DNA of 64,000 nt. It comes from Streptomyces sp. NBC_00513. GTDB taxonomy: Bacteria; Actinomycetota; Actinomycetes; Streptomycetales; Streptomycetaceae. Numbering within the stretch: position 1 is the first letter of the stretch; the number at the start of each line of letters is the position of its first letter. A model generated the notes under the pieces. That model saw nothing but the letters and a program-made list of their open reading frames with translations, was not told where the DNA came from and searched no databases. Shown in pieces: positions 1-9,880 of this stretch. The position numbers and the translations under genes were made by a program. The stretch lies in contig NZ_CP107845.1 of NCBI RefSeq assembly GCF_041431415.1, forward strand, positions 1,240,001 through 1,304,000, read 5' to 3'.

Positions 1-311
1 ACGACCAGGATCTCAGCGCCCTTGGCGGCGTGCAGCAGGGCCGGCACGGGCGCGTCGGAGAGCACCTCCGCGGTGAGGGCCAGCCCCGGGTACCGGCGGG
101 TGAGCTCGCCCTCCACCTCCTTCAGGACGTCGTCGGCGCGCCGGGCTTCGGTGCCCCGGTCCTGGACGACCGGGGCTGCGAGCGGCTGCCACAGCCAGGC
201 GTGGACCACGTGCAGGGGCAGGTCACGCCGTACGGCTTCCCGTGCGGCCCAGTCCGCCGCGGCCCGGCTCTGAGGGGATCCGTCCACTCCGACAACCAGG
301 GTGCGCTTCAC
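1..311 (-). CDS. Universal stress protein (partial, cut by left edge)
   Basis: The reverse strand from a GTG at 311 encodes a protein beginning MKRTLVVGVDGS, the usual first strand and loop of a UspA domain, and it stays open to the window edge, so the C-terminus lies outside. A GGAGG motif at about 320-324 supports this start. UspA proteins bind ATP or act as stress factors in the cytoplasm; tandem-domain versions are common in dormancy regulons. It is divergent from the phosphoketolase gene and shares its 236 bp intergenic region, which contains a DevR-like palindrome. Whether it has one or two Usp domains cannot be told from this fragment. Confidence 0.9.
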   Translation of the reverse strand, partial: MKRTLVVGVDGSPQSRAAADWAAREAVRRDLPLHVVHAWLWQPLAAPVVQDRGTEARRADDVLKEVEGELTRRYPGLALTAEVLSDAPVPALLHAAKGAEILV

Positions 312-361
312 GAGTCTGTCCTCCGTACCGATGCCGGGGCATCGAGGTCGGTCGTCAGGGA

Positions 362-392
362 AGCGGCGCCGGCCGGGGGGACCGGCGCCGCT
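362..392. repeat. GC-rich inverted repeat in the usp/xpk divergent region
   Basis: Two perfect 11-bp arms, AGCGGCGCCGG at 362-372 and CCGGCGCCGCT at 382-392, flank a 9-nt loop between the divergent usp and phosphoketolase starts. It could be an operator or a 5' UTR hairpin; no T-run follows, so a terminator role is less likely. Confidence 0.5.
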
Positions 393-428
393 GACCTCAC
401 CCTCCCGGCTGAACGCCGTGGCACACAG

Positions 429-442
429 GGGCCAACAGTCCC
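429..442. promoter_or_regulatory. Candidate DevR/OsdR-like box
   Basis: GGGCCAACAGTCCC has the length and half-site layout of the mycobacterial DosR core GGGACTWWAGTCCC. It lies 106 bp upstream of the phosphoketolase ATG and 118 bp upstream of the divergent usp GTG. A weaker inverted element, AGGGCC-GGTCCT, follows at 450-461. Similar palindromes occur near 9632, 15409 and 16935. Regulator assignment is inference. Confidence 0.4.
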
Positions 443-547
443 TCCCCCAGGGCCGGTCCTCCCCTCGCGGCGCCGACCCGGGGAAGGCAGTGTGGAGGCA
501 TCGGCTCAGTCGACGAACGTCCCGGACCGTCGCACTCAGGAGCGGGC

Positions 548-2908
548 ATGACCTCGTACCCCATTTCGGAGCTCGACGCGCACTGGCGCGCCGCCAACTA
601 CTTGGCAGTCGGCCAGATCTACCTCATGGACAACCCCCTGCTCACCGAGCCGCTGAGGCCCGAGCACATCAAGCCGCGACTGCTCGGCCACTGGGGCACC
701 TCTCCCGGCCTGAACCTCGTCCACACCCACCTCAACCGCGTGATCAAGGGCCGGTCGCTGGACGCACTGTGCGTCTGGGGTCCGGGCCACGGCGGCCCTG
801 CCGTCCTTGCCAACTCCTGGCTGGAAGGCACGTACACCGAGACCTACCCGGACATCACGCGGGACGTGGCCGGCATGGCCAAACTGTTCCGGCAGTTCTC
901 CTTCCCCGGCGGCGTGCCGAGCCACGTGGCCCCCGAGACGCCCGGCTCCATCCACGAGGGCGGCGAGCTCGGATACGCCCTCGCCCACGCCTACGGAGCC
1001 GCCCTCGACCACCCCGGCCTGCTGGTCGCCTGCGTCATCGGGGACGGCGAGGCCGAGACGGGGCCACTGGCGGCGTCCTGGCACTCGAACAAGTTCCTCG
1101 ACCCGGTCCACGACGGCGCGGTCCTGCCGATCTTGCACCTGAACGGCTACAAGATCGCCAATCCGACGGTGCTGGCCCGGATCCCCGAGGACGAGCTCGA
1201 CGCGCTGCTGCGCGGTTACGGGCACGACCCGCTGTACGTGACCGGCAGCGACCCCGCCCAGGTCCATCACGCCATGGCCCGCGCCGTGGACCACGCCGTG
1301 GACCGCATCGCGCTCATTCAGCAGGAAGCCCGGACAGCGGGTACCGGCACGCAGCGCGAGCGCGCACGCTGGCCGATGATCGTGCTGCGCACCCCCAAGG
1401 GCTGGACCGGCCCCGCGACCGTCGACGGCGACCCGGTAGAGGGCACGTGGCGGGCTCACCAGGTCCCACTGGCCGGGGTACGCGAGAACCCGGCGCACCT
1501 GAAGCAGCTGGAGGACTGGCTGCGCTCGTACCGGCCGCAGGAGCTCTTCGACGCCGACGGGCGCCCCACCGAGCAGGTCCTCGCCTGTCTCCCGCAGGGC
1601 GATCACCGCCTGGGCGCCGTCCCGTACGCGAACGGCGGCCGGCTGCTGCGGCCCCTCCCGCTGCCCGCTCTCGACACTTACGCCGTCCCTGTCGAAAAGC
1701 GAGGCAGCAGCCTCCACGAACCTACCCGCGTCCTCGGGCGCTTCCTAACCCAGATCATGCGCGACACCGCCGCGCGGCGGGACTTCAGGGTCGTCGGACC
1801 GGACGAGACCGCCTCGAACCGGCTGGACGACCTGTACGACGCCACCGGCAAGGCCTGGCAGGGCATGACGGAGGCGACGGACCGCAACCTGTCCCGCGGT
1901 GGCCGCGTCATGGAGATCCTGTCGGAACATGTCTGCCAGGGCTGGCTGGAGGGATACCTCCTCACCGGCCGCCACGGCCTCTTCTCCACCTACGAAGCCT
2001 TCGCGCACATCGTCGACTCCATGGTCGGCCAGCACATCAAGTGGCTGAAGACCTCGCGCGAACTGTCCTGGCGGGCGCCGATCGCCTCCCTCAACTATCT
2101 CCTCACCTCGCACGTCTGGCGCCAGGACAACAACGGCTTCTCGCACCAGGACCCCGGCTTCGTCGACCACGTCCTCAACAAGAGCCCCGAGGTCGTACGG
2201 GTCTACCTGCCGCCGGACGCCAACACCCTCCTCGCCGTGGCAGATCACGCCCTGCGCAGCCGCGATCAGGTCAACGTGATCGTCGCCGGCAAACAGCCCT
2301 GCTTCGACTGGCTGCCTATCGACGAGGCCCGCACCCACGTGACGCGCGGTGCCGGCGTCTGGGAGTGGGCGGGAACCGACCACGGCTCCCGCGAACCGGA
2401 CGTCGTACTCGCCTGCGCCGGTGACGTGCCCACCATGGAGGTGCTGGCCGCTGCGGCTCTGCTCCGCGAGCACCTCCCCTCGCTGGCCGTGCGGGTCGTC
2501 AACGTCGTCGACATCGCCCGGCTCATGCCCCACGAGGAACACCCCCACGGCATGACGGACGCCGAGTACGACGCGCTCTTCACCACCGACAAGCCGGTGA
2601 TCTTCGCTTACCACGGCTACCCGTGGCTCATCCACCGGCTGGCCTACCGCCGCACCGGCCACCCGAATCTGCACGTGCGGGGGTACAAGGAGTCCGGAAC
2701 GACGACCACCCCCTTCGACATGGTCGTGCGCAACGACATGGACCGGTACCGGCTCGTGATGGACGTCATCGACCGCGTCCCGGGCCTGGCCGGCCGGGCC
2801 GAGGGGCTGCGTCAGGCCATGGCCGACCAGCGCATCCGCCACCACGACTGGATCCGCGAGCACGGCACCGACCTCCCGGAGGTCGCGGACTGGTCCTGGC
2901 CGTATTGA
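548..2908 (+). CDS. Xylulose-5-phosphate/fructose-6-phosphate phosphoketolase
   Basis: This 786-residue cytosolic TPP enzyme cleaves xylulose-5-P (and usually fructose-6-P) with phosphate to acetyl-phosphate plus glyceraldehyde-3-P or erythrose-4-P. The length is that of the XFP family, and family motifs are visible: [10 protein letters not shown] near residue 48, EGGELGY at 137 and the TPP/Mg loop [11 protein letters not shown] from 165. The C-terminal part holds the family segments NVVDIARL and [13 protein letters not shown]. With acetate kinase it would make ATP without oxygen, which fits the hypoxia-type neighbours. It stands alone on the plus strand, opposite usp, with a DevR-like palindrome upstream. 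Confidence 0.96.
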   Translation: MTSYPISELDAHWRAANYLAVGQIYLMDNPLLTEPLRPEHIKPRLLGHWGTSPGLNLVHTHLNRVIKGRSLDALCVWGPGHGGPAVLANSWLEGTYTETYPDITRDVAGMAKLFRQFSFPGGVPSHVAPETPGSIHEGGELGYALAHAYGAALDHPGLLVACVIGDGEAETGPLAASWHSNKFLDPVHDGAVLPILHLNGYKIANPTVLARIPEDELDALLRGYGHDPLYVTGSDPAQVHHAMARAVDHAVDRIALIQQEARTAGTGTQRERARWPMIVLRTPKGWTGPATVDGDPVEGTWRAHQVPLAGVRENPAHLKQLEDWLRSYRPQELFDADGRPTEQVLACLPQGDHRLGAVPYANGGRLLRPLPLPALDTYAVPVEKRGSSLHEPTRVLGRFLTQIMRDTAARRDFRVVGPDETASNRLDDLYDATGKAWQGMTEATDRNLSRGGRVMEILSEHVCQGWLEGYLLTGRHGLFSTYEAFAHIVDSMVGQHIKWLKTSRELSWRAPIASLNYLLTSHVWRQDNNGFSHQDPGFVDHVLNKSPEVVRVYLPPDANTLLAVADHALRSRDQVNVIVAGKQPCFDWLPIDEARTHVTRGAGVWEWAGTDHGSREPDVVLACAGDVPTMEVLAAAALLREHLPSLAVRVVNVVDIARLMPHEEHPHGMTDAEYDALFTTDKPVIFAYHGYPWLIHRLAYRRTGHPNLHVRGYKESGTTTTPFDMVVRNDMDRYRLVMDVIDRVPGLAGRAEGLRQAMADQRIRHHDWIREHGTDLPEVADWSWPY

Positions 2909-2969
2909 GGCCACCGCGGACTCGGGCACGGGGTCGGCCGCTGCTCCGGCCTCTCGACCGCAGCTGCGC

Positions 2970-3791
2970 TCACGGCGCGAGGTCTCGGCGTTGGAGCAGG
3001 AGGTGAGCCAGCAGGATGCCCAGCACTCCCGCTCCGACAAGGATCCCGAGCTGGGGCCAGAGAACGGCGCCTTTGGCCAAGGCGTCGCCCGGGGCGTAGT
3101 AGTGGAACGGGCTCAGGAACCTCAGCGGGGCTGCCGGGGCCCATGCCAGAGCGATGAAGTTGACGGCGAATCCCACGGCTCCGATCGCGATGGTCGCGCC
3201 GACCACCTGGGCCCGCCGTCGTCCCGCCGCCGATACGGCCATCGCCGGCCCGATCAGGCACAGGGCGAAGCCGAGGCCCATGACCCCGGCGGCGAACACT
3301 CCGCCGATCGGCACCGCCCGGTGGATGTCCGGCGACAGCTCCACCCCCACCGCGACCGTGACGGTCGCTGCCAAGTTCAGGGCTACGGCCGCGAGCACGA
3401 GTGCGGCCGTCCGTTCGGTCAGCAGCCGGGTGCGGCTGACGGGACGCACCATGACGAGCTCCACGGTCCCGGATTCCACGTCCGCTGCCACCGCGGCCGC
3501 GGCGAGCGAACCGATCGCGGTGAGCTGCATGGCGATCCAGAACGGGTGAGTGAGGCCGGCGCCCAGCAGCCCGGGGTAGCTGGCGATCGACACGTCGCCG
3601 CTGGACCCGCTGAAGGCCCGGTAGGCCGAAGGCGGCCCCTTCCCGCCCCCCGAGAAGAGCTGACCAGGCGGGATCGCGTTGGCGACCACGACGATGAGCG
3701 CCTCGAAGACGGCCATCCCGACGATCAGGGCGACCAGCATCCGGCGCCGCCGGTACAGGGCGAGCCACAACAGCGGCCACTGCCGTTTCAC
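2970..3791 (-). CDS. ABC-2 type transporter permease
   Basis: The 273-residue protein starts at a GTG at 3791 that overlaps the stop of the preceding ATPase gene by 4 bp (GTGA), so the pair is translationally coupled. It begins with a short basic segment and a hydrophobic helix (LVALIVGMAVFEALIVVVA), and further hydrophobic segments give about six membrane spans. The central cytoplasmic part (IGSLAAAAVAADVESGTVELVMVRPVSR) is typical of ABC-2 exporter permeases. With the ATPase it should form an exporter or multidrug/lipid extrusion system. The substrate is not evident. Confidence 0.88.
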   Translation of the reverse strand: MKRQWPLLWLALYRRRRMLVALIVGMAVFEALIVVVANAIPPGQLFSGGGKGPPSAYRAFSGSSGDVSIASYPGLLGAGLTHPFWIAMQLTAIGSLAAAAVAADVESGTVELVMVRPVSRTRLLTERTAALVLAAVALNLAATVTVAVGVELSPDIHRAVPIGGVFAAGVMGLGFALCLIGPAMAVSAAGRRRAQVVGATIAIGAVGFAVNFIALAWAPAAPLRFLSPFHYYAPGDALAKGAVLWPQLGILVGAGVLGILLAHLLLQRRDLAP

Positions 3792-4705
3792 GGCTTCTCC
3801 CGCACGGCGCCGTTGCGATACAGGTCGATGAAGGCCTCGTCCAGCCCGGCTTCCTCCACCGTGACGTCGGCCACCGGCAGGCCGAGCAGTGTGCGCAGGG
3901 CGCCGACCACCTCGCTCGGGGGTACGAGCAGTTCCACCCGGTCCCCGTGCCAGCGCGGGGCCCAACGCTCTGCGTCGCCCAGTGGCCGTGCTCCCTGCCC
4001 GTCCGCGAAGGACAGCCTGATGCGTCGGGCACGGGCCTCGCGCAGGCCGGCGACGCTCTGGACCGTGACCAGTCGTCCGTCCCGGATGATCGCCACCCGC
4101 TCGCACGTGCGCTGCACCTCCGGCAGGATGTGGCTGGAGAGCAGCACGGTGCGTCCGTTGGCAGCCGCCTCGCCCAGCAGTGCGAAGAACGTCTCCTGGA
4201 CCAACGGGTCGAGTCCCTCGGTCGGTTCGTCGAGCACCACCAGGTGCGGATCGTGCTGCATCGCCTGCACCAGCCCGAGCTTCTGTTTCATGCCCCGCGA
4301 GTAGCCCCCGACGGGGCGGGCGAGGACCGCGCGCGTCAGCCCCAGCCGGTCGCACAGCTCACCGCGGCGGGGCACAGGTGCTCCCTGGAGCGCGGACAGC
4401 AGATCGAGCGTTTCCGCCCCGGAGAGTTCCGGGTACAGGCGCAGTTCACCCGGCAGGTACCCCAGCTGTGGAGCCACCCGGCGGTGATCTGCGATGGGGT
4501 CCAGACCGAGTACTCTCACGCGTCCCTCGCTCGGCCGGAGCAGCCCGGTCAGGCACCGCAGCGTGGTCGTCTTTCCCGCGCCGTTCGGCCCGAGGAAGCC
4601 GAACACCTCACCTGGTTCCACAGTGAGGCTCAGGCGGTCGACTCCCATGACCGGCCCGTACCGCTTGGTCAGCCCGGTCAGCTCGATCGCCGGCCCGTCA
4701 CCCAT
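3788..4705 (-). CDS. ABC transporter ATP-binding protein (exporter type)
   Basis: The protein has Walker A GPNGAGKTTTLR near residue 40, the signature YSRGMKQKLGLVQAM and Walker B LVVLDEPTEGLDP, followed by the H-loop SSHILPE. Its C-terminal extension resembles that of CcmA/DrrA-type exporter ATPases. I chose the ATG at 4705 because the family homology begins four residues later; a TTG at 4750, overlapping the end of the DUF1876 gene, is an alternative with no better ribosome site. It is coupled to the permease downstream and probably belongs to the minus-strand run starting at 8852. Confidence 0.92.
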   Translation of the reverse strand: MGDGPAIELTGLTKRYGPVMGVDRLSLTVEPGEVFGFLGPNGAGKTTTLRCLTGLLRPSEGRVRVLGLDPIADHRRVAPQLGYLPGELRLYPELSGAETLDLLSALQGAPVPRRGELCDRLGLTRAVLARPVGGYSRGMKQKLGLVQAMQHDPHLVVLDEPTEGLDPLVQETFFALLGEAAANGRTVLLSSHILPEVQRTCERVAIIRDGRLVTVQSVAGLREARARRIRLSFADGQGARPLGDAERWAPRWHGDRVELLVPPSEVVGALRTLLGLPVADVTVEEAGLDEAFIDLYRNGAVREKP

Positions 4706-4742
4706 GGGTCCAGTCTGAGCCCACTGCCGCAGAGCCGCCCTC

Positions 4743-5027
4743 TCACCCAAGGTCGTAGGCCGTGAGGGGAGCGTGCTGCGGTGCGGCGCCCGCTGCTGCC
4801 ATGTCTCCGTAGGCGGTGCGCTTGAGCTGTTCCGCCAGATTCTCCAGTGCTCGGGCGGCCGCGAGTTCGTCGCCGATCTCAGGCACGTCCTTGTCCGTGG
4901 GGTTGCAGCGCGCAGTGCCGTGGCCCGTGAGGCGGGTGGTTCCGGTGTCGAGTTCGACGCGGACCTTCGTCGCGTGCTCTTCCTCGAAGAGGTAAACGTG
5001 GGTTTTCCATTCGGTCGTGCGCGACAT
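4743..5027 (-). CDS. DUF1876 domain protein
   Basis: This small 94-residue soluble protein begins MSRTTEWKTHVYLFEEE after a strong GGAGG site. It contains the DUF1876 core: a beta-rich N-terminus (KVRVELDTG, GHGTARCNP) followed by the conserved helix PEIGDELAAARALENLAEQL. DUF1876 genes are frequent next to universal stress and dormancy genes in actinomycetes, and the biochemical role is unknown. It sits 17 bp after the P-type ATPase gene, so it is likely co-transcribed. Confidence 0.88.
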   Translation of the reverse strand: MSRTTEWKTHVYLFEEEHATKVRVELDTGTTRLTGHGTARCNPTDKDVPEIGDELAAARALENLAEQLKRTAYGDMAAAGAAPQHAPLTAYDLG

Positions 5028-5044
5028 GGCGTTCCTCCAGTGGG

Positions 5045-7720
5045 TCAGAAGCGGTGGTGTCGGCGTCGGGCCCAGCGTCGGATCTCGTCGCTTCCCCAGA
5101 CCAGCGGTGGAAAGACCGCGATGAGGAGGACGACGTCCAGCGGGAGGGCGGCCGTGCCGAAGAGGTTCTGGAGTGGCGGCGCGTACACGAGCGCTGCGGT
5201 GAAGACGAGTTCGAAGGCGATGCCGGCCAGCAGTAGCGGGTTGCTGAAGAAGCCGATGTCGCGCAGGGCCGCGTGGTCGGTTCGGGCGGCGATGGCCGTG
5301 CCGACCTGGCAGGTGACGATGCCCGCGAAGGTGGCGGTGGTCGCGGTGAGATAGGCGTGGTGCAGGGGGGTTCCGGGTCCGGTGGGGTCGCCGGGGTGCC
5401 AGCCTGCGCGCCACAGGACGTAGAAGAAGGCGGTCATGACGAGGACGGCGGAGACGGTGCCGAGCCAGCCCCAGCTGCGCACGAGCATGTCCTTGTTGAT
5501 CACGCTTTGGGAACTGGGGCGGGGTGGTCGGGACATGACCCCCGGCTCGGCGCGCTCACGGCCGAGGGCAAGGGCCGGAAGGGTCTCGGTGCCCAGGTCG
5601 ATGGCGAGGATCTGCAGGACGGTCAGCGGCAGCGGCACGGCCCCGGCGGACAGGGCGAACACCAGGAAGGGCACGACCTCGGGGGTGAGGTGGGCGAAGA
5701 TGTAGACGATGAACTTCCGGACGTTGTCGTAGACACGACGGCCGGACTCGATGGCCGTGACGATGGTGGCGAAGTTGTCGTCGGTCAGGACCATGGTCGA
5801 CGCCTCGCGGGCGACATCGGTGCCCGAGAGGCCCATGGCCACGCCGATGTGGGCACGGTGCAGGGCCGGGGCGTCGTTCACCCCGTCGCCGGTCATGGCC
5901 ACGATCTGGCCGTGCGCCCGGAGGGCATCGGCCACTTTCAGCTTGGTCTCGGGCGAGGAGCGGGCGAAGACGATCTCCGTGCCGCCCTGGCGGAGGAGGT
6001 GGTCCAGCTCATGGTCGTCGATCGCCTCGGACTGGGCGATGACCTGGAGATTCGGTGTACCGATGCCGACGGCGCGGGCCACGGCGGCGGCGGTGGCACC
6101 GTTGTCGCCGGTGACGATGTGGACGGTGAGACCCGCCTGGTGGCAGCGCCGGACCGCGGCGGCGACCTCGGGGCGCGGCGGATCGTACAGGCCGACCAGC
6201 CCGAGCAGGTGAAGGTCCCGCTCCACGACCTGCCGCTGCAAAATTGCAGCCGCCGTGTCGGACGGCAGTTCACGTACCGCGACGGCCAGCACGCGCATAC
6301 CGTCCCCGGCCAGGGTGTCGGCGGCATCCTGGGCCTCCTCGGTCGGCTCTCCTGCGGCCAGTAGCGCCAGGACGGCCTCGGGGGCGCCCTTGACGATCAC
6401 GCGGAGGCTGCCGGGTTCCCCGTCTTGGACCACAGACATGCGACGCAGGCGCGGGTCGAAGCGGAAGCAGGCTCGGCGGCGGGCGTCCCGGTCGGCCGGG
6501 TCGAGCGGCGCAGCATGTTGTGCGGCTCCTTCCACCAGCGCGATCTCGGTCGGGTCGCCGTGCAGCCGGCCGTCCCTCTCGCGGGTGACGGTCGTGCACT
6601 GGGCGGCAGCACGGACCAGTTCGGCGCCCTCCGAACCGCTCGCCCCCGGGTGGGGCGGAGTCCACGTGGCGTGCAGGCTCATCCGGTTGCGGGTGAGGGT
6701 GCCGGTCTTGTCGGTGCAGATGACGTTGGTGGAGCCGAGGGTCTCCACCGCGCTCAGCCGCTTGACCACCGCGCCCTGCCGGGCGAGGACGCGGACGCCC
6801 ACGGCGAGAGCGAGGGTAATGGTGGGCAGCAGTCCTTCGGGCACGTTCGCGACGAGCAGGCCGATGGCGAACATGAGCGAGTCGGTCAGCGGCAGGCCAA
6901 CCGCCACTCCAGTCACGAGGAAGACGGCGCCCATGCCGACCGCGACCGCTGCGATCAGCCAAGCGACCTTCTTGACCTGCGTCTCCAGTGGACTCGGTTC
7001 GCGGCGGGTGCGCTGGCTGAGGGCGGCGATCCGGCCGAGTTCGGTGTGGTCTCCGGTGGCGAAGACGATCGCCTGCGCCTGCCCCTCGGTAGCGGTGGTG
7101 CCGCTGAAGACGAGGTTGGGCTCCTGCAGCAGGGAAAGGCCTTCCAGCCCCGGGCCGGCAAGACGCTCGACGGGGGTGGACTCGCCCGTCAGCATGGAAA
7201 GGTCGGCCTCGATTCCTCCCTCGGTCAGGCGGGCGTCGGCGGGTACCCGGTCGCCCTCATCGAGGGCGATGAGGTCGCCGGGAACCAGCTCCCGCGCCGG
7301 GACGCGCTGTACCTGTCCGTCGCGGATCACCTGGGCCTGTGCGGGAAGGAATCGGGCCAGGGTTTCGACGGCCTTCTCGGCCTGCTGTTCCTGAACGAGG
7401 GCGAATCCGGCGTTGACGAGGATGACCGCGACGATCGCCCAGCCGAGCACCGGTATGGATGCGGTGAAGGCGAGGGCCGCCGCAGCCCACAGCAGCAGAG
7501 CCAGCGGGTGAATCAGTTGCCGCAGCAGTTCCCTCAGGACACTTGTCCGGGCGGTGCGGCGGACCTCGTTCGGGCCGTAGACGGCCAGCCGGCGTGCCGC
7601 CTCCCGGCTCGACAGGCCCAGAGGGCCGGTGTGCAGCTCGCGACGGAGCAGGGGAAGGGGTTCCAGGGGATCCGGCGCGGTGTCCGGCGTGAGGTCCGGG
7701 CCGGCGCCGGTGTCAGTCAT
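5045..7720 (-). CDS. Cation-translocating P-type ATPase (Na,K/Ca-like P2 family)
   Basis: The 891-residue membrane pump has an N-terminal cation-ATPase domain ([20 protein letters not shown]), the actuator loop TGES, the membrane motif NVPEGLLPT typical of Na,K- and Ca-type P2 pumps, the phosphorylation motif CDKTGTLT with Asp337, the TGDNGATA loop and the hinge [11 protein letters not shown]-terminal hydrophobic segments complete the ten-helix fold. No CPC motif is present, which argues against heavy-metal (P1B) transport. The ATG at 7720 overlaps the Rv1733c-like gene by 8 bp. CtpF-like pumps of this class belong to the DosR regulon in mycobacteria; the ion here is not determined. Confidence 0.93.
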   Translation of the reverse strand: MTDTGAGPDLTPDTAPDPLEPLPLLRRELHTGPLGLSSREAARRLAVYGPNEVRRTARTSVLRELLRQLIHPLALLLWAAAALAFTASIPVLGWAIVAVILVNAGFALVQEQQAEKAVETLARFLPAQAQVIRDGQVQRVPARELVPGDLIALDEGDRVPADARLTEGGIEADLSMLTGESTPVERLAGPGLEGLSLLQEPNLVFSGTTATEGQAQAIVFATGDHTELGRIAALSQRTRREPSPLETQVKKVAWLIAAVAVGMGAVFLVTGVAVGLPLTDSLMFAIGLLVANVPEGLLPTITLALAVGVRVLARQGAVVKRLSAVETLGSTNVICTDKTGTLTRNRMSLHATWTPPHPGASGSEGAELVRAAAQCTTVTRERDGRLHGDPTEIALVEGAAQHAAPLDPADRDARRRACFRFDPRLRRMSVVQDGEPGSLRVIVKGAPEAVLALLAAGEPTEEAQDAADTLAGDGMRVLAVAVRELPSDTAAAILQRQVVERDLHLLGLVGLYDPPRPEVAAAVRRCHQAGLTVHIVTGDNGATAAAVARAVGIGTPNLQVIAQSEAIDDHELDHLLRQGGTEIVFARSSPETKLKVADALRAHGQIVAMTGDGVNDAPALHRAHIGVAMGLSGTDVAREASTMVLTDDNFATIVTAIESGRRVYDNVRKFIVYIFAHLTPEVVPFLVFALSAGAVPLPLTVLQILAIDLGTETLPALALGRERAEPGVMSRPPRPSSQSVINKDMLVRSWGWLGTVSAVLVMTAFFYVLWRAGWHPGDPTGPGTPLHHAYLTATTATFAGIVTCQVGTAIAARTDHAALRDIGFFSNPLLLAGIAFELVFTAALVYAPPLQNLFGTAALPLDVVLLIAVFPPLVWGSDEIRRWARRRHHRF

Positions 7721-8309
7721 CGCCGGCTCCCTGACCGGGGCGAAGGCGGCCGGACCAGAGGGGCTCGATACTCGCCCACTCGGATTCCCAGGCCCGTGTG
7801 CTGCGCGCATCTACGATTCGCAGGCGCACCACAACGAGGGCGCTGCCTGCCAGCACGATCCCGGCCAGCGCTCCGGCGCCGACTCCGACCGCCCTCAGAG
7901 CGATGTCGGCCTGGCCGGGGGGCGCGGTGGCCGCACTGCCGTTCCCGTCGACCCACACCCGGACCGTGTCACCGTTCCGGGTTCCTGCCGGAACGGGAAT
8001 GGTCGCCGTGTGCGGGCGCTGAGAGGGGTAGCGCCACGTGGCGGTCGCCACGGTGACAGGCCGGCTGCTCGGCTGGTCTCCGGCTCGGTAGGTGGCCTCG
8101 CTGACCGTGGTGGCCGTCACGGTGTGCCGGTGGCGCGCGATGTCCTCGGCAGCGCGGTTGCCGTCCGTCCAAGCGGCTCGTCCGAGGGCGACACCGGCGA
8201 TGACGGCCAGGAGGCAGGTCAGCGCGAAGGCGGCATGCATTCGGGTCCGGGCGCGGTCGGCATCCCGCCTGAGCGGGTTGCCCCCCGTCCCTTGCGTCCG
8301 CTGTCGCAT
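7713..8309 (-). CDS. Rv1733c-like membrane protein
   Basis: A 198-residue protein with two predicted membrane helices, one after an Arg-rich N-terminus ([19 protein letters not shown]) and one near residue 145 ([21 protein letters not shown]). The roughly 100-residue loop between them is probably extracytoplasmic and includes [22 protein letters not shown]. The layout matches Rv1733c, a DosR-regulon dormancy antigen of Mycobacterium tuberculosis, whose function is unknown. It overlaps the P-type ATPase start by 8 bp and is probably co-transcribed with it. Confidence 0.8.
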   Translation of the reverse strand: MRQRTQGTGGNPLRRDADRARTRMHAAFALTCLLAVIAGVALGRAAWTDGNRAAEDIARHRHTVTATTVSEATYRAGDQPSSRPVTVATATWRYPSQRPHTATIPVPAGTRNGDTVRVWVDGNGSAATAPPGQADIALRAVGVGAGALAGIVLAGSALVVVRLRIVDARSTRAWESEWASIEPLWSGRLRPGQGAGDD

Positions 8310-8351
8310 GGCACGCCTCCGTGCTGGTGCGTGCCGAGCCGGGCCGTCCCT

Positions 8352-8852
8352 TCAGGCGGCGACGAGCTCGGCGCTGATGTGGTGGGCCCACTTCTGGATC
8401 CGTTCGGGGTTGCGGAAATCGCCGCCCTTGCCCTGGCGGGTCAGTGCCTTGGCGAGGAATCCCGGGGTGTGGGCCGTGATGCTGCCGCCGAAGGTCATGT
8501 GCTCGCGCGCGCCGACCAGCTGCATCTCCCGGGCGACGGCGGAGACCGGGGGGATGTCGTGCTCCTCGGCCGAGCGGTCAAGGGGGCCGCTGCTGAACAT
8601 CCAGACCGGGCGGTGCCGAAGGGATTCGGCGTTGCGTTCTGCGCAGTGCTTGGCCTTGCTGCTCCAGTGGCCGGCGTAGAGGGAGCCGCCGAGGACGACG
8701 GCGTCGTAGGCGCGGACGTCGTGGACGTCGTCGGCGGGCAGCACGACGGCGTCGAGACCGTCCTCGCGGAGGGTCTTGCCGATCTGTTCGGCGATGCCTG
8801 CGGTGGCGCCGTGCTTGGTGCCGTAGGCGACCAGGACGCGCTTGGTGCTCAT
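8352..8852 (-). CDS. Flavodoxin domain protein (HemG-like)
   Basis: The 166-residue protein starts with the FMN phosphate loop VAYGTKHGATAGIAEQIG, then shows AYDAVVLGGSLYAGHW and the later flavin-contacting segment VWMFSSGPL. These are the marks of long-chain flavodoxin domains like protoporphyrinogen oxidase HemG. It is likely a cytoplasmic FMN electron carrier or oxidoreductase; the partner is unknown. A GGAG sequence precedes the ATG at 8852. It is the first gene of the minus-strand run of stress/dormancy genes that continues to the ABC exporter. Confidence 0.85.
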   Translation of the reverse strand: MSTKRVLVAYGTKHGATAGIAEQIGKTLREDGLDAVVLPADDVHDVRAYDAVVLGGSLYAGHWSSKAKHCAERNAESLRHRPVWMFSSGPLDRSAEEHDIPPVSAVAREMQLVGAREHMTFGGSITAHTPGFLAKALTRQGKGGDFRNPERIQKWAHHISAELVAA

Positions 8853-8895
8853 GGCGGGTGCTCCTTGATTCCTTGGTGCGGGTCTGATGCCACTG

Positions 8896-9379
8896 TCACG
8901 CGGCCGGTAGCTGCTCCGCTTGGGCCGGACGGATCCCTACCGGGGCCATTCGGTCCTCCCCGTAGCGCTCCGCTTCAGCGGAGGCGACGTGCTGCTTGAC
9001 GGCGGCGAAGCTGCCGGGGGCGACGGAGATCGAGTCGATTCCGGCGCGGACGAGGAAGGCGGCGTAGACCGGGTCGTCGCTGGGCCGCTGTCCGCACGGG
9101 CCCACCGGACTACCCAGGGCCTGGACCCGTGCGAGGAGGATCTCGATGAGGCGGGTTACGGCCGGGTCGTTCTCGTCGAAGACGTGGGCGAGGACTTCCG
9201 CGTCCGTCGAGCAGTTCCTCGTAGGCGTCGGCGGTGGTGGCGAAGCCGGGCGGCAGACGCAGGCCGGCCGCGGTCAGCCGTCCGGTCAGCTCTCCGAGGG
9301 AGGCGTTCTTGCCGCCGACCCGGCCGATGTCGCTTCGGCCGAGCTCGGTGAACGGTACGACGCGTCGCGTGTGTCCCAT
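8896..9379 (-). pseudogene. Phosphoenolpyruvate synthase remnant (central deletion plus frameshift)
   Basis: An intact start (GGAGG then ATG at 9379) leads into a normal PEP synthase N-terminus (VVPFTELGRSDIGRVGGKNA, then FATTADAYEELLDG). At about 9195-9205 the reading jumps frame directly into a PEP synthase C-terminus: EVLAHVFDENDPAVTRLIEI, then GPCGQRPSDDP and AGIDSISVAPGSF, ending at 8896. About 60 N-terminal and 95 C-terminal residues remain of a roughly 790-residue enzyme. The ATP-grasp, His-swivel and most of the PEP-binding barrel are gone, so no activity is expected. The intact enzyme converts pyruvate and ATP to PEP. Confidence 0.88.
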
Positions 9380-9411
9380 GACGTCCTCCGGTGGCTGCAT
9401 GTCGGCAGGGA

Positions 9412-9507
9412 TCAGTACGGCAAGGGGCGGCCGGACGGCGTGCGCAGATCCAGCGGGGCGGGCTTGTGGGGCTGCGTGGGCCGGGTCTGGATCCGAATGC
9501 GCTGCAT
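9412..9507 (-). CDS. Possible 31-residue ORF upstream of the PEP synthase remnant
   Basis: An ATG at 9507 (or in-frame GTG at 9516) opens a 31-codon frame encoding a basic, proline-rich peptide beginning MQRIRIQTRP and ending 33 nt before the PEP synthase start. There is only a weak GGGTGA ribosome site. I recognise no domain. Position suggests a leader or small accessory protein, but it may be chance. Confidence 0.25.
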   Translation of the reverse strand: MQRIRIQTRPTQPHKPAPLDLRTPSGRPLPY

Positions 9508-9880
9508 CGTGGTCACCCACTTCGGAAGGCGGCGCCGGAATGGCTCCGGGTTCCACGGTCACGCGGTAGGCCACGGGGGCCGAATGCCGACGGGGTCACT
9601 CACACTGGGCCGAGTGGGCCGCTTCGGCCCGGGGCCGATCGGCCCCGGGCCCCGCTGCCGAGTCGGCGCTCGCAGGAGCAGGCCAAAGATCCCAGGGGCT
9701 GGCGTCGTAGCCGGCACTCGCCCCAGGTGTCACGGAAGTCAGTCTCGCCGCACCTGCGTACACAGGAGCAGGCCACCACGCGTCGTCACGGCCGACGATG
9801 TGCGCGCTGGGCTCAGGAGGTCACGCTGCTGCCTGGAGCCGTGGCCCACTGCCCGTGCGCCGGGCATGCCCGCGGCGGGA
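9508..9880. other. Intergenic region with DevR-like palindromes and no convincing gene
   Basis: This 373-bp stretch separates the universal stress gene from the PEP synthase remnant. I see no protein with recognisable homology in any frame. It holds a perfect 16-bp palindrome at 9631-9646 and a related element at 9607-9620, both described separately. It probably contains the promoter of the former PEP synthase gene. Confidence 0.6.
9607..9646. promoter_or_regulatory. Tandem DevR/OsdR-like palindromes
   Basis: A perfect palindrome GGGGCCGATCGGCCCC lies at 9631-9646 and a half-conserved copy GGGCCGAGTGGGCC at 9607-9620. Both fit the GGGNCC-N2-GGNCCC layout seen elsewhere in this island. They sit about 230-270 bp upstream of the PEP synthase remnant start. 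Confidence 0.45.

Noticed and set aside
301-2424. Arg/Pro-rich 707-codon frame overlapping the phosphoketolase gene
   Set aside because: It is a frame-shifted shadow of the phosphoketolase; codon bias and homology support only the other frame.
8310-8351. A GGGCCGTCCC element upstream of the Rv1733c-like gene as another DevR-like box
   Set aside because: The half-sites abut without the spacing seen in the other copies, so it does not fit the motif.
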